Positions 6,615 to 15,498 of a stretch of 23,581 bases of DNA are shown here, piece after piece. The notes below the pieces were generated by a model. That model had not been told where the DNA came from, made no database searches, and saw only the letters and a program-made list of their open reading frames with translations. Position 1 is the first letter of the stretch. The number at the start of each line of letters is the position of its first letter. The DNA comes from Eshraghiella sp964414835 (GTDB taxonomy: Bacteria; Bacillota; Clostridia; Lachnospirales; Lachnospiraceae): positions 1 to 23,581 of the forward strand of contig CAYPWY010000032.1 of assembly GCA_964414835.1 (NCBI GenBank), written 5' to 3'. The translations under genes were made by a program, and so were the position numbers.

Positions 6615-8072
6615 TTATGAGAACTTGGCAAGCATTTCCTGCTTTGTCTTATACAACTCCATAGATAAGTCCACATAATGGGTATGAGGATTCTCAAAAC
6701 GCTGCTCCTCAGGCCATACTGTTGTGGAAAGCTGATTTTTGACTTTCTGCTGGATTTCCTTAAGCGAAGGAAGCTCATACACAAGTTTTCCGTCTTCAAA
6801 TATTTTCTTCTGAAGCTTCTCACAGGTAAAATTGGTAAAGGAACGCCTTTTCCATGGCTTAATTTCATCCATATATGGATATGGCTTGGTATCATCTATT
6901 GTCTCATCAGCCAATGTAATAACATCTGCAATTCCGTATCCGGTGTCCTTATCATATATTCTCCAAAGCGTCTTAAATCCCGGATTGGTTATTTTCTCCA
7001 CATTCTCGGATATTTTAATTTTGGGTTCAAACTCTCCGTTATCATTCTCCACTGCCGCAAGCTTATACACTCCGCCAAATACCGGCTCGGACTTGGCAGT
7101 AATCATTCTCTCGCCGACGCCGTATGAATTAATTCTTGCACCCTGCTTGTTAAGCGAAGTAATGAGATATTCGTCGATACTGTTGGAAACAACGATGCTG
7201 CAATCCTCACATCCTGACCCATCAAGTACTTTTCTGACTTTTTTTGTCAGATAAGCAAGGTCTCCGCTGTCAATTCTTACACCTTTCAGCCGCTTTCCCA
7301 TTGGCTCAAGAACTTCTTTTGCAACTTTTATTGCATTTTTAACGCCGCTTTCCAAAACATTGTAGGTATCTATAAGAAGCACACAGTTGTCCGGATATAC
7401 CTGAGCATATGCTTTAAATGCCTCATACTCATTATCAAAAAACTGCACGAAGGAATGTGCCATAGTTCCGATGGCAGGAACGCCGAACATCTCATCAGCA
7501 ATGGCTGTGGCAGTTGTTCCGACGCCTCCGATATAGCAGGCTCTTGCTCCATATATTGCAGCATCGCCTCCCTGTGCACGTCTTGCGCCAAACTCCATAA
7601 CCGCCGCAGCTCCTGCCGCTCTCACTATTCTGTTTGCCTTAGTTGCTATAAGTGACTGATGATTTATTGTAAGAAGAAGCATAGTTTCTATAAGCTGTGA
7701 ATCAATAAGCGGCGCAACAACCGTAACCAGCGGAGTATTCGGATAGACAATAGTACCCTCAGGCACAGCATACACATCTCCCGTAAACTTAAAGTTTCTG
7801 AGATATTCCAGAAATCCTTCGTCAAACATTTTTTTGCTTCTGAGATATTCAATGTCCTCTTCCTCAAAAGAAAGATTCTGAATATATTTCACGAACTGCT
7901 CAAGTCCGGCACAGATTACAAAACCTCCGTCATCAGGATTGCGTCTGTAAAACATATCAAACACTACTCTTTTGTCCTTAAGTCCTTTAACAAAATATCC
8001 GTTGCTCATAGTCAGCTCATAAAAATCCATAAGCATCGTAAGATTTCTCTCATCTTTTATAAAATTGTTCAT
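6615..8072 (-). CDS. pncB: Nicotinate phosphoribosyltransferase
   Basis: This 485-residue protein catalyses nicotinate + PRPP + ATP to nicotinate mononucleotide, the entry step of the Preiss-Handler NAD salvage route. The length and motifs fit the long bacterial class. The N-terminal TMLMDFYELTMSNGYF matches this class. MEFGARRAQGGDAA is near residue 160-175, and GTMAHSFVQFF near 205 carries the histidine that is phosphorylated in the family. LIDTYNV is near 235, and GVRIDSGDL in the phosphoribosyl-binding barrel is near 268. The frame also allows a GTG one codon upstream (8075), but the ATG at 8072 is 8 bases from AAGGAA and is preferred. It has its own promoter (8107-8135). Transcription may run on into tRNA-Arg. 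Confidence 0.95.
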   Translation of the reverse strand: MNNFIKDERNLTMLMDFYELTMSNGYFVKGLKDKRVVFDMFYRRNPDDGGFVICAGLEQFVKYIQNLSFEEEDIEYLRSKKMFDEGFLEYLRNFKFTGDVYAVPEGTIVYPNTPLVTVVAPLIDSQLIETMLLLTINHQSLIATKANRIVRAAGAAAVMEFGARRAQGGDAAIYGARACYIGGVGTTATAIADEMFGVPAIGTMAHSFVQFFDNEYEAFKAYAQVYPDNCVLLIDTYNVLESGVKNAIKVAKEVLEPMGKRLKGVRIDSGDLAYLTKKVRKVLDGSGCEDCSIVVSNSIDEYLITSLNKQGARINSYGVGERMITAKSEPVFGGVYKLAAVENDNGEFEPKIKISENVEKITNPGFKTLWRIYDKDTGYGIADVITLADETIDDTKPYPYMDEIKPWKRRSFTNFTCEKLQKKIFEDGKLVYELPSLKEIQQKVKNQLSTTVWPEEQRFENPHTHYVDLSMELYKTKQEMLAKFS

Positions 8073-8106
8073 CACTTTGCTTCCTTAGAATATTATATTT
8101 TTATTT

Positions 8107-8135
8107 ATATTAGTCTTCTTTTTTTTAATTGTCAA
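8107..8135 (-). promoter_or_regulatory. Sigma-A promoter of pncB
   Basis: The minus strand reads TTGACA (8135-8130), 17 bases containing an eight-base A-run, then TAATAT (8112-8107). The -10 box is about 35 bases from the start codon. Confidence 0.78.
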
Positions 8136-8172
8136 GTTATGGAAATACAGCTGACAAGACATCCCTCTCCGC

Positions 8173-8604
8173 CTACAAAAAAGCAAGAAGCTCATTCATA
8201 AAATCCTGTTCTATATTAATAAGTTCAAGTACCATATCACGCACATCGGATTCCGCCTGCTTGTATTTATTATAATTTTTGCTCAAGGTCTTTATTCCCA
8301 TATTACAGCCATCCACCAAAAGCTCTGCTATCTTGTCCGTACTGTTATTTATCGCAAGCTTCACCTCTGTGCCAAACCATACCATAGCCTTAGTAACCTT
8401 GGAGGGGTCTTTTTCTTCCTTGCCTTCAGCCTTAAGCATATTATGACATTCATCACCAAGTTCAATATGCTTTTTATCATATTCTTCAACAATTTTCTTA
8501 AGCTGTTCATCTTTAATATAAGGTATAGCCTGCTCCATGCTATCAGTGGCGGTCTTGCAGCCGCTTTCACATTCCCTCAACAATATTACGCTGTCCTCGT
8601 TCAT
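8173..8604 (-). CDS. Small all-helical protein of unknown function (DUF2383/ferritin-like bundle)
   Basis: This 143-residue soluble protein is rich in Lys, Glu and Asp. It has four predicted amphipathic helices, broken near EGKEEKDPSKV (about 60-70). The layout, including EYDKKHIELGDECHNML (about 40-56) with Glu and His spaced on one face, resembles DUF2383-type four-helix bundles related to ferritins. The match is by pattern only, and metal binding is not proven. It has no signal peptide or membrane segment. Three cysteines (Cys11, Cys16 and one near 53) are noted. GGGAGG precedes the ATG. It lies downstream of hypE but appears to have a separate, structured leader and possibly its own -10 (TATAAT, 8715-8710), so it need not be part of the hydrogenase operon. 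Confidence 0.72.
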   Translation of the reverse strand: MNEDSVILLRECESGCKTATDSMEQAIPYIKDEQLKKIVEEYDKKHIELGDECHNMLKAEGKEEKDPSKVTKAMVWFGTEVKLAINNSTDKIAELLVDGCNMGIKTLSKNYNKYKQAESDVRDMVLELINIEQDFMNELLAFL

Positions 8605-8623
8605 ATAAATATACCTCCCAAAA

Positions 8624-8688
8624 TAAATTCAGTACCGTTTTTCCATACAGGCGCTTTGCGCCAACAGGGATTTCTTCGTCTGAATTTA
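8624..8688 (-). promoter_or_regulatory. Structured 5' leader before the helical protein
   Basis: On the minus strand TAAATTCAG (8688-8680) pairs with CTGAATTTA (8632-8624), a 9-bp closing stem. It encloses a second hairpin, GGCGC-AAA-GCGCC, flanked by CCCTGT and TGTATGG. The closing stem ends 5 bases before GGGAGG, the ribosome binding site, so folding could influence translation. There is no T-run, so it is a poor terminator for the hyp operon. The class is not recognised. Confidence 0.45.
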
Positions 8689-8723
8689 ATATGAGAGGTT
8701 TATACTAAAATTATACAACAGTT

Positions 8724-9704
8724 TTAACATATTCTGGGCAATCCCTCGCCCATAAGTACGCCCACCGCTCTTCTTCCTCCAAGCCTTGTAACAAGAGAAA
8801 CACCCTTTCCCCGGCTTATGCTTCCGATTACGGAAGCTTTTTCTCCGTAAGGGCTGCTGCGTATTATATCACAGGCTCGCTTTGCTTCACCTTCCGGCAC
8901 AACTGCCACCAGCTTGCCTTCATTGCCCATATGAAGCACGTCAAGTCCCAATATTTTGCAAAATGAAGCAACCTGCCTGTCCACAGGTATTTTTGTTTCA
9001 TCTATTGTGACTGCCAGTCCGCTTGCCTCTGCCAGCTCATTAAGGACGGTACCAAGACCGCCTCTTGTCACATCACGCATGGCATGAATGTCAATTCCCG
9101 CCGACAAAAGATTATTTACAATCCCGCAAAGGGGTGCATTATCACTCTGTATCTGATTATCAATTCCCATTCTGTGACTTAAAATAGCCGCATGGTGGTC
9201 GCCCATATTTCCCGAAACTATGACAGCATCGCCCATTTGACAGTTTGACACAGATATATTAAGCCCTTCCGGCACAAATCCCACACCTGAAGTGTTAATA
9301 TACAAGCCTCCGCTGCCTTCGATTACCTTCGTATCTCCGGCAACAATAATAACGCCTGCTTCCCTTGCCGTTTCTGCCATTGAAGTCGTAATGCGGTCAA
9401 GCTTTTCAAATTCAAGCCCTTCTTCTATGATAAAACCACAGGTAATATATTTCGGCGCCGCACCACGCATAAGCAAATCATTGACAGTTCCGCATATGCA
9501 CAGTCTCCCTATATCTCCGCCTGCAAATTCCAGCGGTGTAACAACAAAGCTGTCCGTAGTCACCGCAATACGCCTGCTTCCTTCTACAACCGCACTGTCC
9601 TCCATCATATCCAGTATGGGATTGGAAAATTTCCCTGCAAAAGCCTTATCTATCAAATCAGCAGTGGATTTTCCGCCGCTGCCGTCCGCCATCGTTATCG
9701 TCAT
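8724..9704 (-). CDS. hypE: [NiFe] hydrogenase maturation protein HypE (carbamoyl dehydratase)
   Basis: This 326-residue protein has the PurM-like ATP-binding fold. HypE takes the carbamoyl group from HypF onto its C-terminal Cys and dehydrates it with ATP to a thiocyanate, giving the CN ligands of the active-site iron. The essential ending PRIC is present, with Cys as the last residue. The N-terminal GSGGKSTADLI, GTVNDLLMRGA and VAGDTKV are family motifs. HypE follows hypD by 3 bases and is the last gene of the echABCDEF-hypFCDE operon. The length equals that of typical HypE. Confidence 0.96.
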   Translation of the reverse strand: MTITMADGSGGKSTADLIDKAFAGKFSNPILDMMEDSAVVEGSRRIAVTTDSFVVTPLEFAGGDIGRLCICGTVNDLLMRGAAPKYITCGFIIEEGLEFEKLDRITTSMAETAREAGVIIVAGDTKVIEGSGGLYINTSGVGFVPEGLNISVSNCQMGDAVIVSGNMGDHHAAILSHRMGIDNQIQSDNAPLCGIVNNLLSAGIDIHAMRDVTRGGLGTVLNELAEASGLAVTIDETKIPVDRQVASFCKILGLDVLHMGNEGKLVAVVPEGEAKRACDIIRSSPYGEKASVIGSISRGKGVSLVTRLGGRRAVGVLMGEGLPRIC

Positions 9705-9707
9705 CTC

Positions 9708-10751
9708 TTATCCTCTTTTATTCACATAATAATTAAAGCAACTGCCCTCTGTTGACACCATACATGCCCCCTGAGGATTGTCCGGTGTACACGTCCTGCC
9801 GTAAAGAGGGCATTGCGTCGGCATTATCTGTCCGGTTATTACCTGCGGACAGGAACAGGCTTTATTAGCCATAAAATCCTCCACAAGCTCCATACTTCCC
9901 GCATCAAACATGCTGTATTCATCACGAAGCCTGACACCTGAACCGGGTATAACACCCAACCCGCGCCATGGGGCATCACATTTTGTAAAAAATCTATTAA
10001 CCTTTTGTGAAGCTTCCGTATTTCCCCTTTCCGTCACTGCACGAGGGTACATATTGCGAACCTGCGGCTTACCCCTTAGCTTCACAAGAGTATATATTGC
10101 AGTCAAAAGCTCCTCTCCCTCAAAGCCTGCTACCACAAAAGGCAGATTATATTTTGCTGAAAGCGGCTTAAAAATATTGCTTCCGGTAATTACCGAAACA
10201 TGACCGGGGGCAATAAAACCGCTGATACTGTTAGGCATGGCGCATACGGCATCGATAACCTCCGGCATGGTCTTAAGCGCTGTCAGGAATCTTATGTTAT
10301 CCAAACCTGCAGCTATGGCTTCTTCCAATAAAATAGCATATATCGGAGTTGTAGTCTCAAAACCCACCGCCGCAAAAACATATTGACAGCTCCTGTTATC
10401 GGAAGCAAGCTTCAACACCTCCAGCGGTGAATAAACCAGCTTTACATTGCCCCCCTGTGCCATCGCCTGACGGAGACTAAGTCTGCTGCCCCGTACTCTA
10501 ATCATATCGCCAAAAGTGACGACACAGGTATTTTTCTCCATACTAAGCTCCACAAGTCTGTCTATATAAGAAGCAACGGTAACACACACCGGGCATCCCG
10601 GCCCCGACACAAGCTTTATTTTATGAGAAATCATGTCCGGTATTCCGTTTTCAGAAATTGACGCCGTATGGGTTCCGCATACCTCCATAAAGGTAAGCTC
10701 TTCGCCATCGTATTTTTTCAGTTCATCTATTATCTGCCGCATTTCTGCCAT
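9708..10751 (-). CDS. hypD: [NiFe] hydrogenase maturation protein HypD
   Basis: This 347-residue iron-sulfur scaffold protein, with HypC, holds the iron while CN and CO ligands are attached. Family motifs are CGTHTA with Cys25, GPGCPVC with Cys53 and Cys56, GFETTTP, and a Cys-rich C-terminus beginning CSCPQVITGQ that carries the [4Fe-4S] ligands. The ATG at 10751 shares one base with the hypC stop (TGATG), and GGAG lies 10 bases upstream. A TTG one codon earlier is not preferred. Translational coupling to hypC fits the HypCD complex. Confidence 0.96.
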   Translation of the reverse strand: MAEMRQIIDELKKYDGEELTFMEVCGTHTASISENGIPDMISHKIKLVSGPGCPVCVTVASYIDRLVELSMEKNTCVVTFGDMIRVRGSRLSLRQAMAQGGNVKLVYSPLEVLKLASDNRSCQYVFAAVGFETTTPIYAILLEEAIAAGLDNIRFLTALKTMPEVIDAVCAMPNSISGFIAPGHVSVITGSNIFKPLSAKYNLPFVVAGFEGEELLTAIYTLVKLRGKPQVRNMYPRAVTERGNTEASQKVNRFFTKCDAPWRGLGVIPGSGVRLRDEYSMFDAGSMELVEDFMANKACSCPQVITGQIMPTQCPLYGRTCTPDNPQGACMVSTEGSCFNYYVNKRG

Positions 10752-10963
10752 CAAATATTCTCCAATTCATTCAAAAGCTGCTGCATCTCCTCAGCTTCCC
10801 TCTGCATCAGTTTTTGCAAAATCATTCCCGCATGTACAAGAACATAATCTCCCGGCTTAACATCCACAATTCCTGTATGCGCCTGAACTATGTTGCCGTC
10901 ATAATCTATTTTTGCCATATTTCCGTTAATCTCTCTGACTATTCCCGGTGCTGCTACACACAT
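10751..10963 (-). CDS. hypC: [NiFe] hydrogenase assembly chaperone HypC
   Basis: This 70-residue HypC/HupF-family chaperone starts MCVAAPG, so the essential Cys2 follows the removed Met. It shows the family pattern VKPGDYVLVHAG in the middle and a C-terminal helix. It carries the Fe(CN)2CO unit between HypD and the large-subunit precursor. The start lies within the last codons of hypF (10-base overlap), with GAGGA as ribosome binding site, and the stop overlaps the hypD start. Confidence 0.96.
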   Translation of the reverse strand: MCVAAPGIVREINGNMAKIDYDGNIVQAHTGIVDVKPGDYVLVHAGMILQKLMQREAEEMQQLLNELENI

Positions 10964-13227
10964 AACTCATATCCTCTTTCCTCTGCCCATATCTGACCTA
11001 CGGCAATCCCTCCGTCGGTGACGGGTATTTTTTCGTTGAAAAAAATATGAACGCCCTGTTCCTTAAGTTCACATTCTGCAAACTCTTCCATAATAATGCG
11101 GTTCATAAACACGCCGCCTGAAACAACCACATTCTCCGCATTCTCCCTATGGCATATATCTATCATCATATCTACAACCGCCCTGTGAAAAGCATATGCA
11201 ATCTTACCCCTTGGCACTCCGTCCAAAACCGCTTTACATACCCCTATTATTAATGGTTCTGTAAGGATTTCATCACCTGCAATGCGGAATTTAATCTCCG
11301 GTATGGCTGACATATCCGGCTCAGGTTCTTTTTCCTGATTGCTCCGCTTCCATTGACAGGCTTCTTTTTCAAGCGCCTCCGCACATTCACCTTCATACCG
11401 GTTATAGCCGCATATGCCTGTGATGGCACTGACGGCATCAAAAAGCCGCCCCATACTTGATGTGTCAACCACGTTGATTCCAAAAGCTATGGCTTTTTCT
11501 ATTATGTTAAAAGCTTCCGCGTCCTCTGTCAAGCCATACTTGCCGGCTCCTGCCTGATACATATAATACTGCGACAACAGCTTTGCATCCTTTGCCGCCA
11601 TATCCGAGGCAGGCATTTTCATATAACTGAGGTGGTATTTCCTGCGTACCTTTTTCCCATCAACCGAAAAAACTTCACCGCCCCATATTGCTCCGTCAGT
11701 GCCATATCCGGTTCCGTCAAAAGCAAATCCCATATAGCTTGAAACTATACCAAATTCTGCCGCTACTGACGCTATATGTGCAAGATGATGCTGGACTTTT
11801 TTTACCTGACACCCACTTACGGAATTTTGAGCATAATTTGAGGAAAAATATCCCGGATGCATATCACACAGTATTTTCTCCGGCACGAATCCATACATAT
11901 CCTCCATATGCCTTTTCTGCCTGATATATTCTGCAAACGCCTTGGGATTTTCCAAATCACCGAAATGCTCACTGAGTATAATACGCTTTCCCTGCGCTAT
12001 GGCAAAAGCTGATTTTAAATCGCCCCCTGCCGCAAAAACACCTGTTGCCTTAATCTGTTCAACATCAAGCGGCTCCGGCGTATAGCCCCTGCCCCTTCTG
12101 ATTACCTGAACCCTGCCGCAAATCACACGCACTATTGAATCATCAAGAGGCATCACTATATCCCTGTTATGACTAAGCACATCGAAATCATATTTATCTG
12201 CAAGCTGCTTAAGTAGCATATCATTTATTATAACAGGCTCTCCTGATATATTTCCGCTGGTCATAACTAACGGGCCGCAGCTATCCATAAGCATTATCTG
12301 AACAGGGTTGCAGGGCAGCATCCCGCCTACATACCGGCTGGCGCCGCAAACTGACACTGCCAGTCCTTCCATCCCTGTTTTTTTCCTTAGCAAAACTATT
12401 GGTTTTGCAGGCGAACACAAAACCTCTCTTTCCAGCTCATCAACAATTGCATACTCTTCTATATTACTGACATCCCGAAACATAACCGCAAATGGCTTGG
12501 CTTCACGAAGCTTTATCTCACGAAGTCTCTCCACTGCGTCATTATTAAGTGCATCACAGGCAAAATGATAGCCTCCAATGTCCTTAATTGCCACAATTCT
12601 GCCATTTTTCAGCGCATCTATGGTCTTCTCCATGCAGCCGCTTTTTTCTCCGTTAAAAGCCAGAACCGGACCGCAGTTTTTACAGGCGATAGTCTGGGCG
12701 TAACAACGTCTGTCGGCAGTATTTTCATACTCACGGCGGCATTGCGGACACAGTTCAAACTGTTCCATAACTGTGTTTTCCCTGTCGTAAGGAATGGATT
12801 TCATTATACTGTAACGAGGCCCGCACAATGCACAGCTTATAAAGGGATGACGGTATCTGCGATTTCCTGCCTCTGCCAGCTGGCGTCCGCATTCATCACA
12901 GGTTGCAATATCGGCAGGTATATAAGGAAGCAAAGGCAATTGGCTTTTGATGCTTTCAATAATCTCAAACGCATCATCGGCATAAGCTTCTCCTTCTTCC
13001 TGCTCTTCACTGTCAATTCTGTCGATTACGGCTCCTTTTGGCGCACAAGCAATTATGGCGGTCTCAAAATCTTTAAGAGCCGCCTCATTTGCAGTGGCGG
13101 TAATCTGCACAGCACCATCTGTATTGCACACATTCCCGCCTATTCCATATTTATTTGCAAGCCTTTTTATATACGGTCTGAAGCCCACTCCCTGAACCAG
13201 TCCGTACACCGTAATATTTTTCGTCAT
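10954..13227 (-). CDS. hypF: Carbamoyltransferase HypF
   Basis: This 757-residue protein has the full HypF domain set. The acylphosphatase-like domain has VQGVGFRP with Arg17 and Asn32. Two zinc-finger pairs follow (CDECGRQL, CALCGPRYS, CPQCRREY, CKNCGP; about 110-190). Next come a YrdC-like carbamoyl-AMP domain (about 200-390) and a Kae1-like C-terminal domain with HHLAHIASVAAE, FDGTGYGTDGAIWGG and VVSGGVFMN. It converts carbamoyl phosphate and ATP into a carbamoyl adenylate and passes the carbamoyl group to HypE. It starts 7 bases past echF, linking the maturation genes to the structural genes. The ribosome binding site is weak (GGAAGC inside the end of echF), so coupling is likely. Confidence 0.96.
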   Translation of the reverse strand: MTKNITVYGLVQGVGFRPYIKRLANKYGIGGNVCNTDGAVQITATANEAALKDFETAIIACAPKGAVIDRIDSEEQEEGEAYADDAFEIIESIKSQLPLLPYIPADIATCDECGRQLAEAGNRRYRHPFISCALCGPRYSIMKSIPYDRENTVMEQFELCPQCRREYENTADRRCYAQTIACKNCGPVLAFNGEKSGCMEKTIDALKNGRIVAIKDIGGYHFACDALNNDAVERLREIKLREAKPFAVMFRDVSNIEEYAIVDELEREVLCSPAKPIVLLRKKTGMEGLAVSVCGASRYVGGMLPCNPVQIMLMDSCGPLVMTSGNISGEPVIINDMLLKQLADKYDFDVLSHNRDIVMPLDDSIVRVICGRVQVIRRGRGYTPEPLDVEQIKATGVFAAGGDLKSAFAIAQGKRIILSEHFGDLENPKAFAEYIRQKRHMEDMYGFVPEKILCDMHPGYFSSNYAQNSVSGCQVKKVQHHLAHIASVAAEFGIVSSYMGFAFDGTGYGTDGAIWGGEVFSVDGKKVRRKYHLSYMKMPASDMAAKDAKLLSQYYMYQAGAGKYGLTEDAEAFNIIEKAIAFGINVVDTSSMGRLFDAVSAITGICGYNRYEGECAEALEKEACQWKRSNQEKEPEPDMSAIPEIKFRIAGDEILTEPLIIGVCKAVLDGVPRGKIAYAFHRAVVDMMIDICHRENAENVVVSGGVFMNRIIMEEFAECELKEQGVHIFFNEKIPVTDGGIAVGQIWAEERGYELCV

Positions 13228-13234
13228 ATCAACA

Positions 13235-13588
13235 CTAATTTGCTTCCTTAACCGGCTGAATAAACTTATCCACTGTTTTTTCTACTGACGGTTCCGAGTA
13301 ATGCTGCTCCATTGAAAGACATTTTTTAGGGCAGTTCCCCACACAGAAAGCACACTGTACACAGGACATTCTTTCAATCATCCATGTTTTATTTTCCCTG
13401 TCAACAGTAATGGCTCCCGTAGGACATTTTCTCATACACAGACCGCACATAATACAGTCATCAATATTTATTGCCACCTTGCCTCGGTATCTTTCAGGGT
13501 ATGTGCGCTCCTCAAAAGGATACTTGCTTGTAGCAGGCTTTGAAAAAAGATTTTTTAATGCCGTTTTACCAAAATTCATTACACCCAT
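13235..13588 (-). CDS. echF: Ech hydrogenase subunit F, 2x[4Fe-4S] ferredoxin-like
   Basis: This 117-residue NuoI-like polyferredoxin has two complete cluster motifs: Cys45/48/51/55 in CIMCGLCMRKCP, and Cys76/79/82/86 in CVQCAFCVGNCP. It passes electrons from reduced ferredoxin toward EchC. The frame extends 26 codons upstream into echE. The start at 13588 is preferred because AGG (from GGTAGG at the end of echE) lies 7 bases away and the family starts here. No membrane helix is present, so it sits on the cytoplasmic side of the membrane complex. Confidence 0.93.
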   Translation of the reverse strand: MGVMNFGKTALKNLFSKPATSKYPFEERTYPERYRGKVAINIDDCIMCGLCMRKCPTGAITVDRENKTWMIERMSCVQCAFCVGNCPKKCLSMEQHYSEPSVEKTVDKFIQPVKEAN

Positions 13589-13596
13589 ATATATGC

Positions 13597-14676
13597 CTAC
13601 CTTTCCGTACAGCTTATGCAAGGGTCGATTGTCAAAATAAGTATCGGCACATCTGCATAACTGCATCCCTGTAAAGTCTTGATAAGCGACTGAAGATTAG
13701 CAAATGTAGGAGTACGAACTCTCATTCGCTCAAGATGTATTGTACCGTTTGCCTTGGCATAATATATTGCCTCTCCTCTCGGCTGTTCAACTCTGTTAAA
13801 CGCCTCTCCCTTAGGCGCACCCTTAACAGCAACCGCAATTTCTCCGTCAGGAATTTTGGCAACTGCCTGTCTTATCAAATCAAATGACTGGAATAACTCC
13901 TTAATACGCACTTCACATCTGGCATAGCTGTCACAATCATTACTTATCACAGGTTCAAACTCAAGCTGACTGTACGCCTCGTACCCCAGCTTTCTCGTAT
14001 CAATGGCAATTCCGCTTGCCCTCATCATAGGTCCCACGGCGCCAAACGTAACAGCCTCCTCTTTAGTGAGAACGCCCACGCCCTTAAGTCTTGAACATAC
14101 TGTATAATCATTGAGAAACACTTTGACAAGCGCCCTGATGTCTTCCTCCATCCTGTCAAAAGAATCAACAAATGACTTAAGCATATCTTTATCCATATCT
14201 TTAAGTACACCGCCGATTTTGTTGACGGAGAAAATCACCCTGCCTCCCGTTGAGGCTTCAAACATATCAAGTATTTTTTCCCTTATGCGCCAGCTCTGCA
14301 TAAAAAGACTTTCAAACCCAAAAGCATCGGCCAAAAGCCCCAGCCACAAAAGATGACTGTGTATTCTTGACATCTCCGCCCATATGGTTCTCAGGTATTT
14401 GCTTCTTTCAGGAATTTCCACATCAAAAATCTTTTCCAATGCCTCACAGTAGCTCATTCCATGCATAAAACTGCATATGCCGCAGATTCTTTCTATAACA
14501 TACTGATATTCATTAAAATCTTTTTTTTCTATTAACTTCTCAAGACCTCTGTGCACAAAACCAACTGAGGGGATGGCTTCAACAACCTTCTCATCCTCAA
14601 GAACAAGGTCAATGTGAATCGGCTCCGGAAGTACCGGATGCTGAGGTCCAAAAGGAATCACACTTCTCTTTGCCAT
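13597..14676 (-). CDS. echE: Ech hydrogenase large subunit (NiFe site)
   Basis: This 359-residue NuoD-like large subunit of a group 4 [NiFe] hydrogenase has ERICGIC with Cys65 and Cys68, and DPCISC with Cys353 and Cys356. These are the four Ni ligands. Complex I NuoD lacks them, so this is a hydrogenase. The protein ends TER right after the second CxxC, so the C-terminal peptide that a HycI/HyaD-type protease normally removes is missing. FGPQHPVLPEP at the N-terminus is shared with NuoD. It is placed in the complete order echABCDEF known from Methanosarcina barkeri Ech. Confidence 0.96.
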   Translation of the reverse strand: MAKRSVIPFGPQHPVLPEPIHIDLVLEDEKVVEAIPSVGFVHRGLEKLIEKKDFNEYQYVIERICGICSFMHGMSYCEALEKIFDVEIPERSKYLRTIWAEMSRIHSHLLWLGLLADAFGFESLFMQSWRIREKILDMFEASTGGRVIFSVNKIGGVLKDMDKDMLKSFVDSFDRMEEDIRALVKVFLNDYTVCSRLKGVGVLTKEEAVTFGAVGPMMRASGIAIDTRKLGYEAYSQLEFEPVISNDCDSYARCEVRIKELFQSFDLIRQAVAKIPDGEIAVAVKGAPKGEAFNRVEQPRGEAIYYAKANGTIHLERMRVRTPTFANLQSLIKTLQGCSYADVPILILTIDPCISCTER

Positions 14677-14703
14677 ATTTCTGCTCCTATTCTGTTATAT
14701 GCA

Positions 14704-15042
14704 TTATTTAAACGGTGTTTCCTGCTCTATTCGGAAAAGCTTGTCATGATAATCAAGATTAATGAATCTAATTTTGACACCAAACAATTCTGTCATCTCA
14801 TTTTCATACAGCATAGCTGAAGGAAAAACATCACTTATACTTACCACCTCTGTTTCCTCATCTATGGTTATTTTATAATTAGTCAAGTGGTAATCCTTGA
14901 CAAATGAATACAGAAGCTCATAGCCGTTTTCAATTCTTAAGGCACAAATCTGAGCCAGCCTTGAGCCGCTTCTTTTGTGCTCAAGCGTTTTCATGGCAAG
15001 GTCTCCCGGTTCTATTTCAATCATGTCGTACTGTTCTCTCAT
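14704..15042 (-). CDS. echD: Ech hydrogenase subunit D (NuoC-like)
   Basis: This 112-residue protein, shorter than NuoC, has the family core DVFPSAMLYENEMTELFGV (near 75-93). NuoC-like subunits support the large subunit and contain no cofactor. The ATG is preceded by GAGGAGGT. It lies between echC (15-base gap) and echE (27-base gap). Identification rests on position and on the ENEMTELFGV motif. Confidence 0.9.
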   Translation of the reverse strand: MREQYDMIEIEPGDLAMKTLEHKRSGSRLAQICALRIENGYELLYSFVKDYHLTNYKITIDEETEVVSISDVFPSAMLYENEMTELFGVKIRFINLDYHDKLFRIEQETPFK

Positions 15043-15057
15043 AATGAACCTCCTCTG

Positions 15058-15486
15058 CTAATTGTCCATAGCATCCTGCTTTTCCCGAAGAATAGCAAGG
15101 GCTTTAACCACTCCGTCTATAATAGATTCAGGTCTTGCCGCACATCCCGGAACATAAACATCAACAGGAATTACTTTGTCAACCCCGCCAATTATATTGT
15201 AGCAGTCCTTAAACACTCCGCCGCTGCAGGCGCATATTCCCACCGCCACTACTACCTTAGGATTAGGCATCTGGGCATATATCTGCTCTACGATAGCTTT
15301 ATTTTGTGTGTTTACGCCGCCTGTAATCAAAAATATATCCGCCTGTTTCGGGTCCCCTGTGTTGATAATACCAAAGCGCTCCACATCATACACAGGAGTG
15401 AGACACGCAAGAACTTCTATATCGCATCCATTGCAGCTTGACGCATCATAATGTAATAACCACGGTGACTTTGAAATCTTAGGCAT
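15058..15486 (-). CDS. echC: Ech hydrogenase small subunit (NuoB-like)
   Basis: The protein has 142 residues and houses the proximal [4Fe-4S] cluster, which donates electrons to the NiFe site. The ligand pattern is SSCNGCDIE (Cys18, Cys21), GICACSGG (Cys85) and VPGCAARPE (Cys115). It is short compared with the small subunits of groups 1-3 and has no Tat signal, as expected for group 4. AGGAGG lies 8 bases before the ATG at 15486. Confidence 0.95.
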   Translation of the reverse strand: MPKISKSPWLLHYDASSCNGCDIEVLACLTPVYDVERFGIINTGDPKQADIFLITGGVNTQNKAIVEQIYAQMPNPKVVVAVGICACSGGVFKDCYNIIGGVDKVIPVDVYVPGCAARPESIIDGVVKALAILREKQDAMDN

Positions 15487-15498
15487 CGCTCATCCCTC

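Noticed and set aside
12565..13251. A 228-codon plus-strand open frame antisense to hypF
   Set aside because: It is fully inside hypF on the opposite strand. It has no ribosome binding site or recognisable domain, and its residue make-up is that of a shadow frame.
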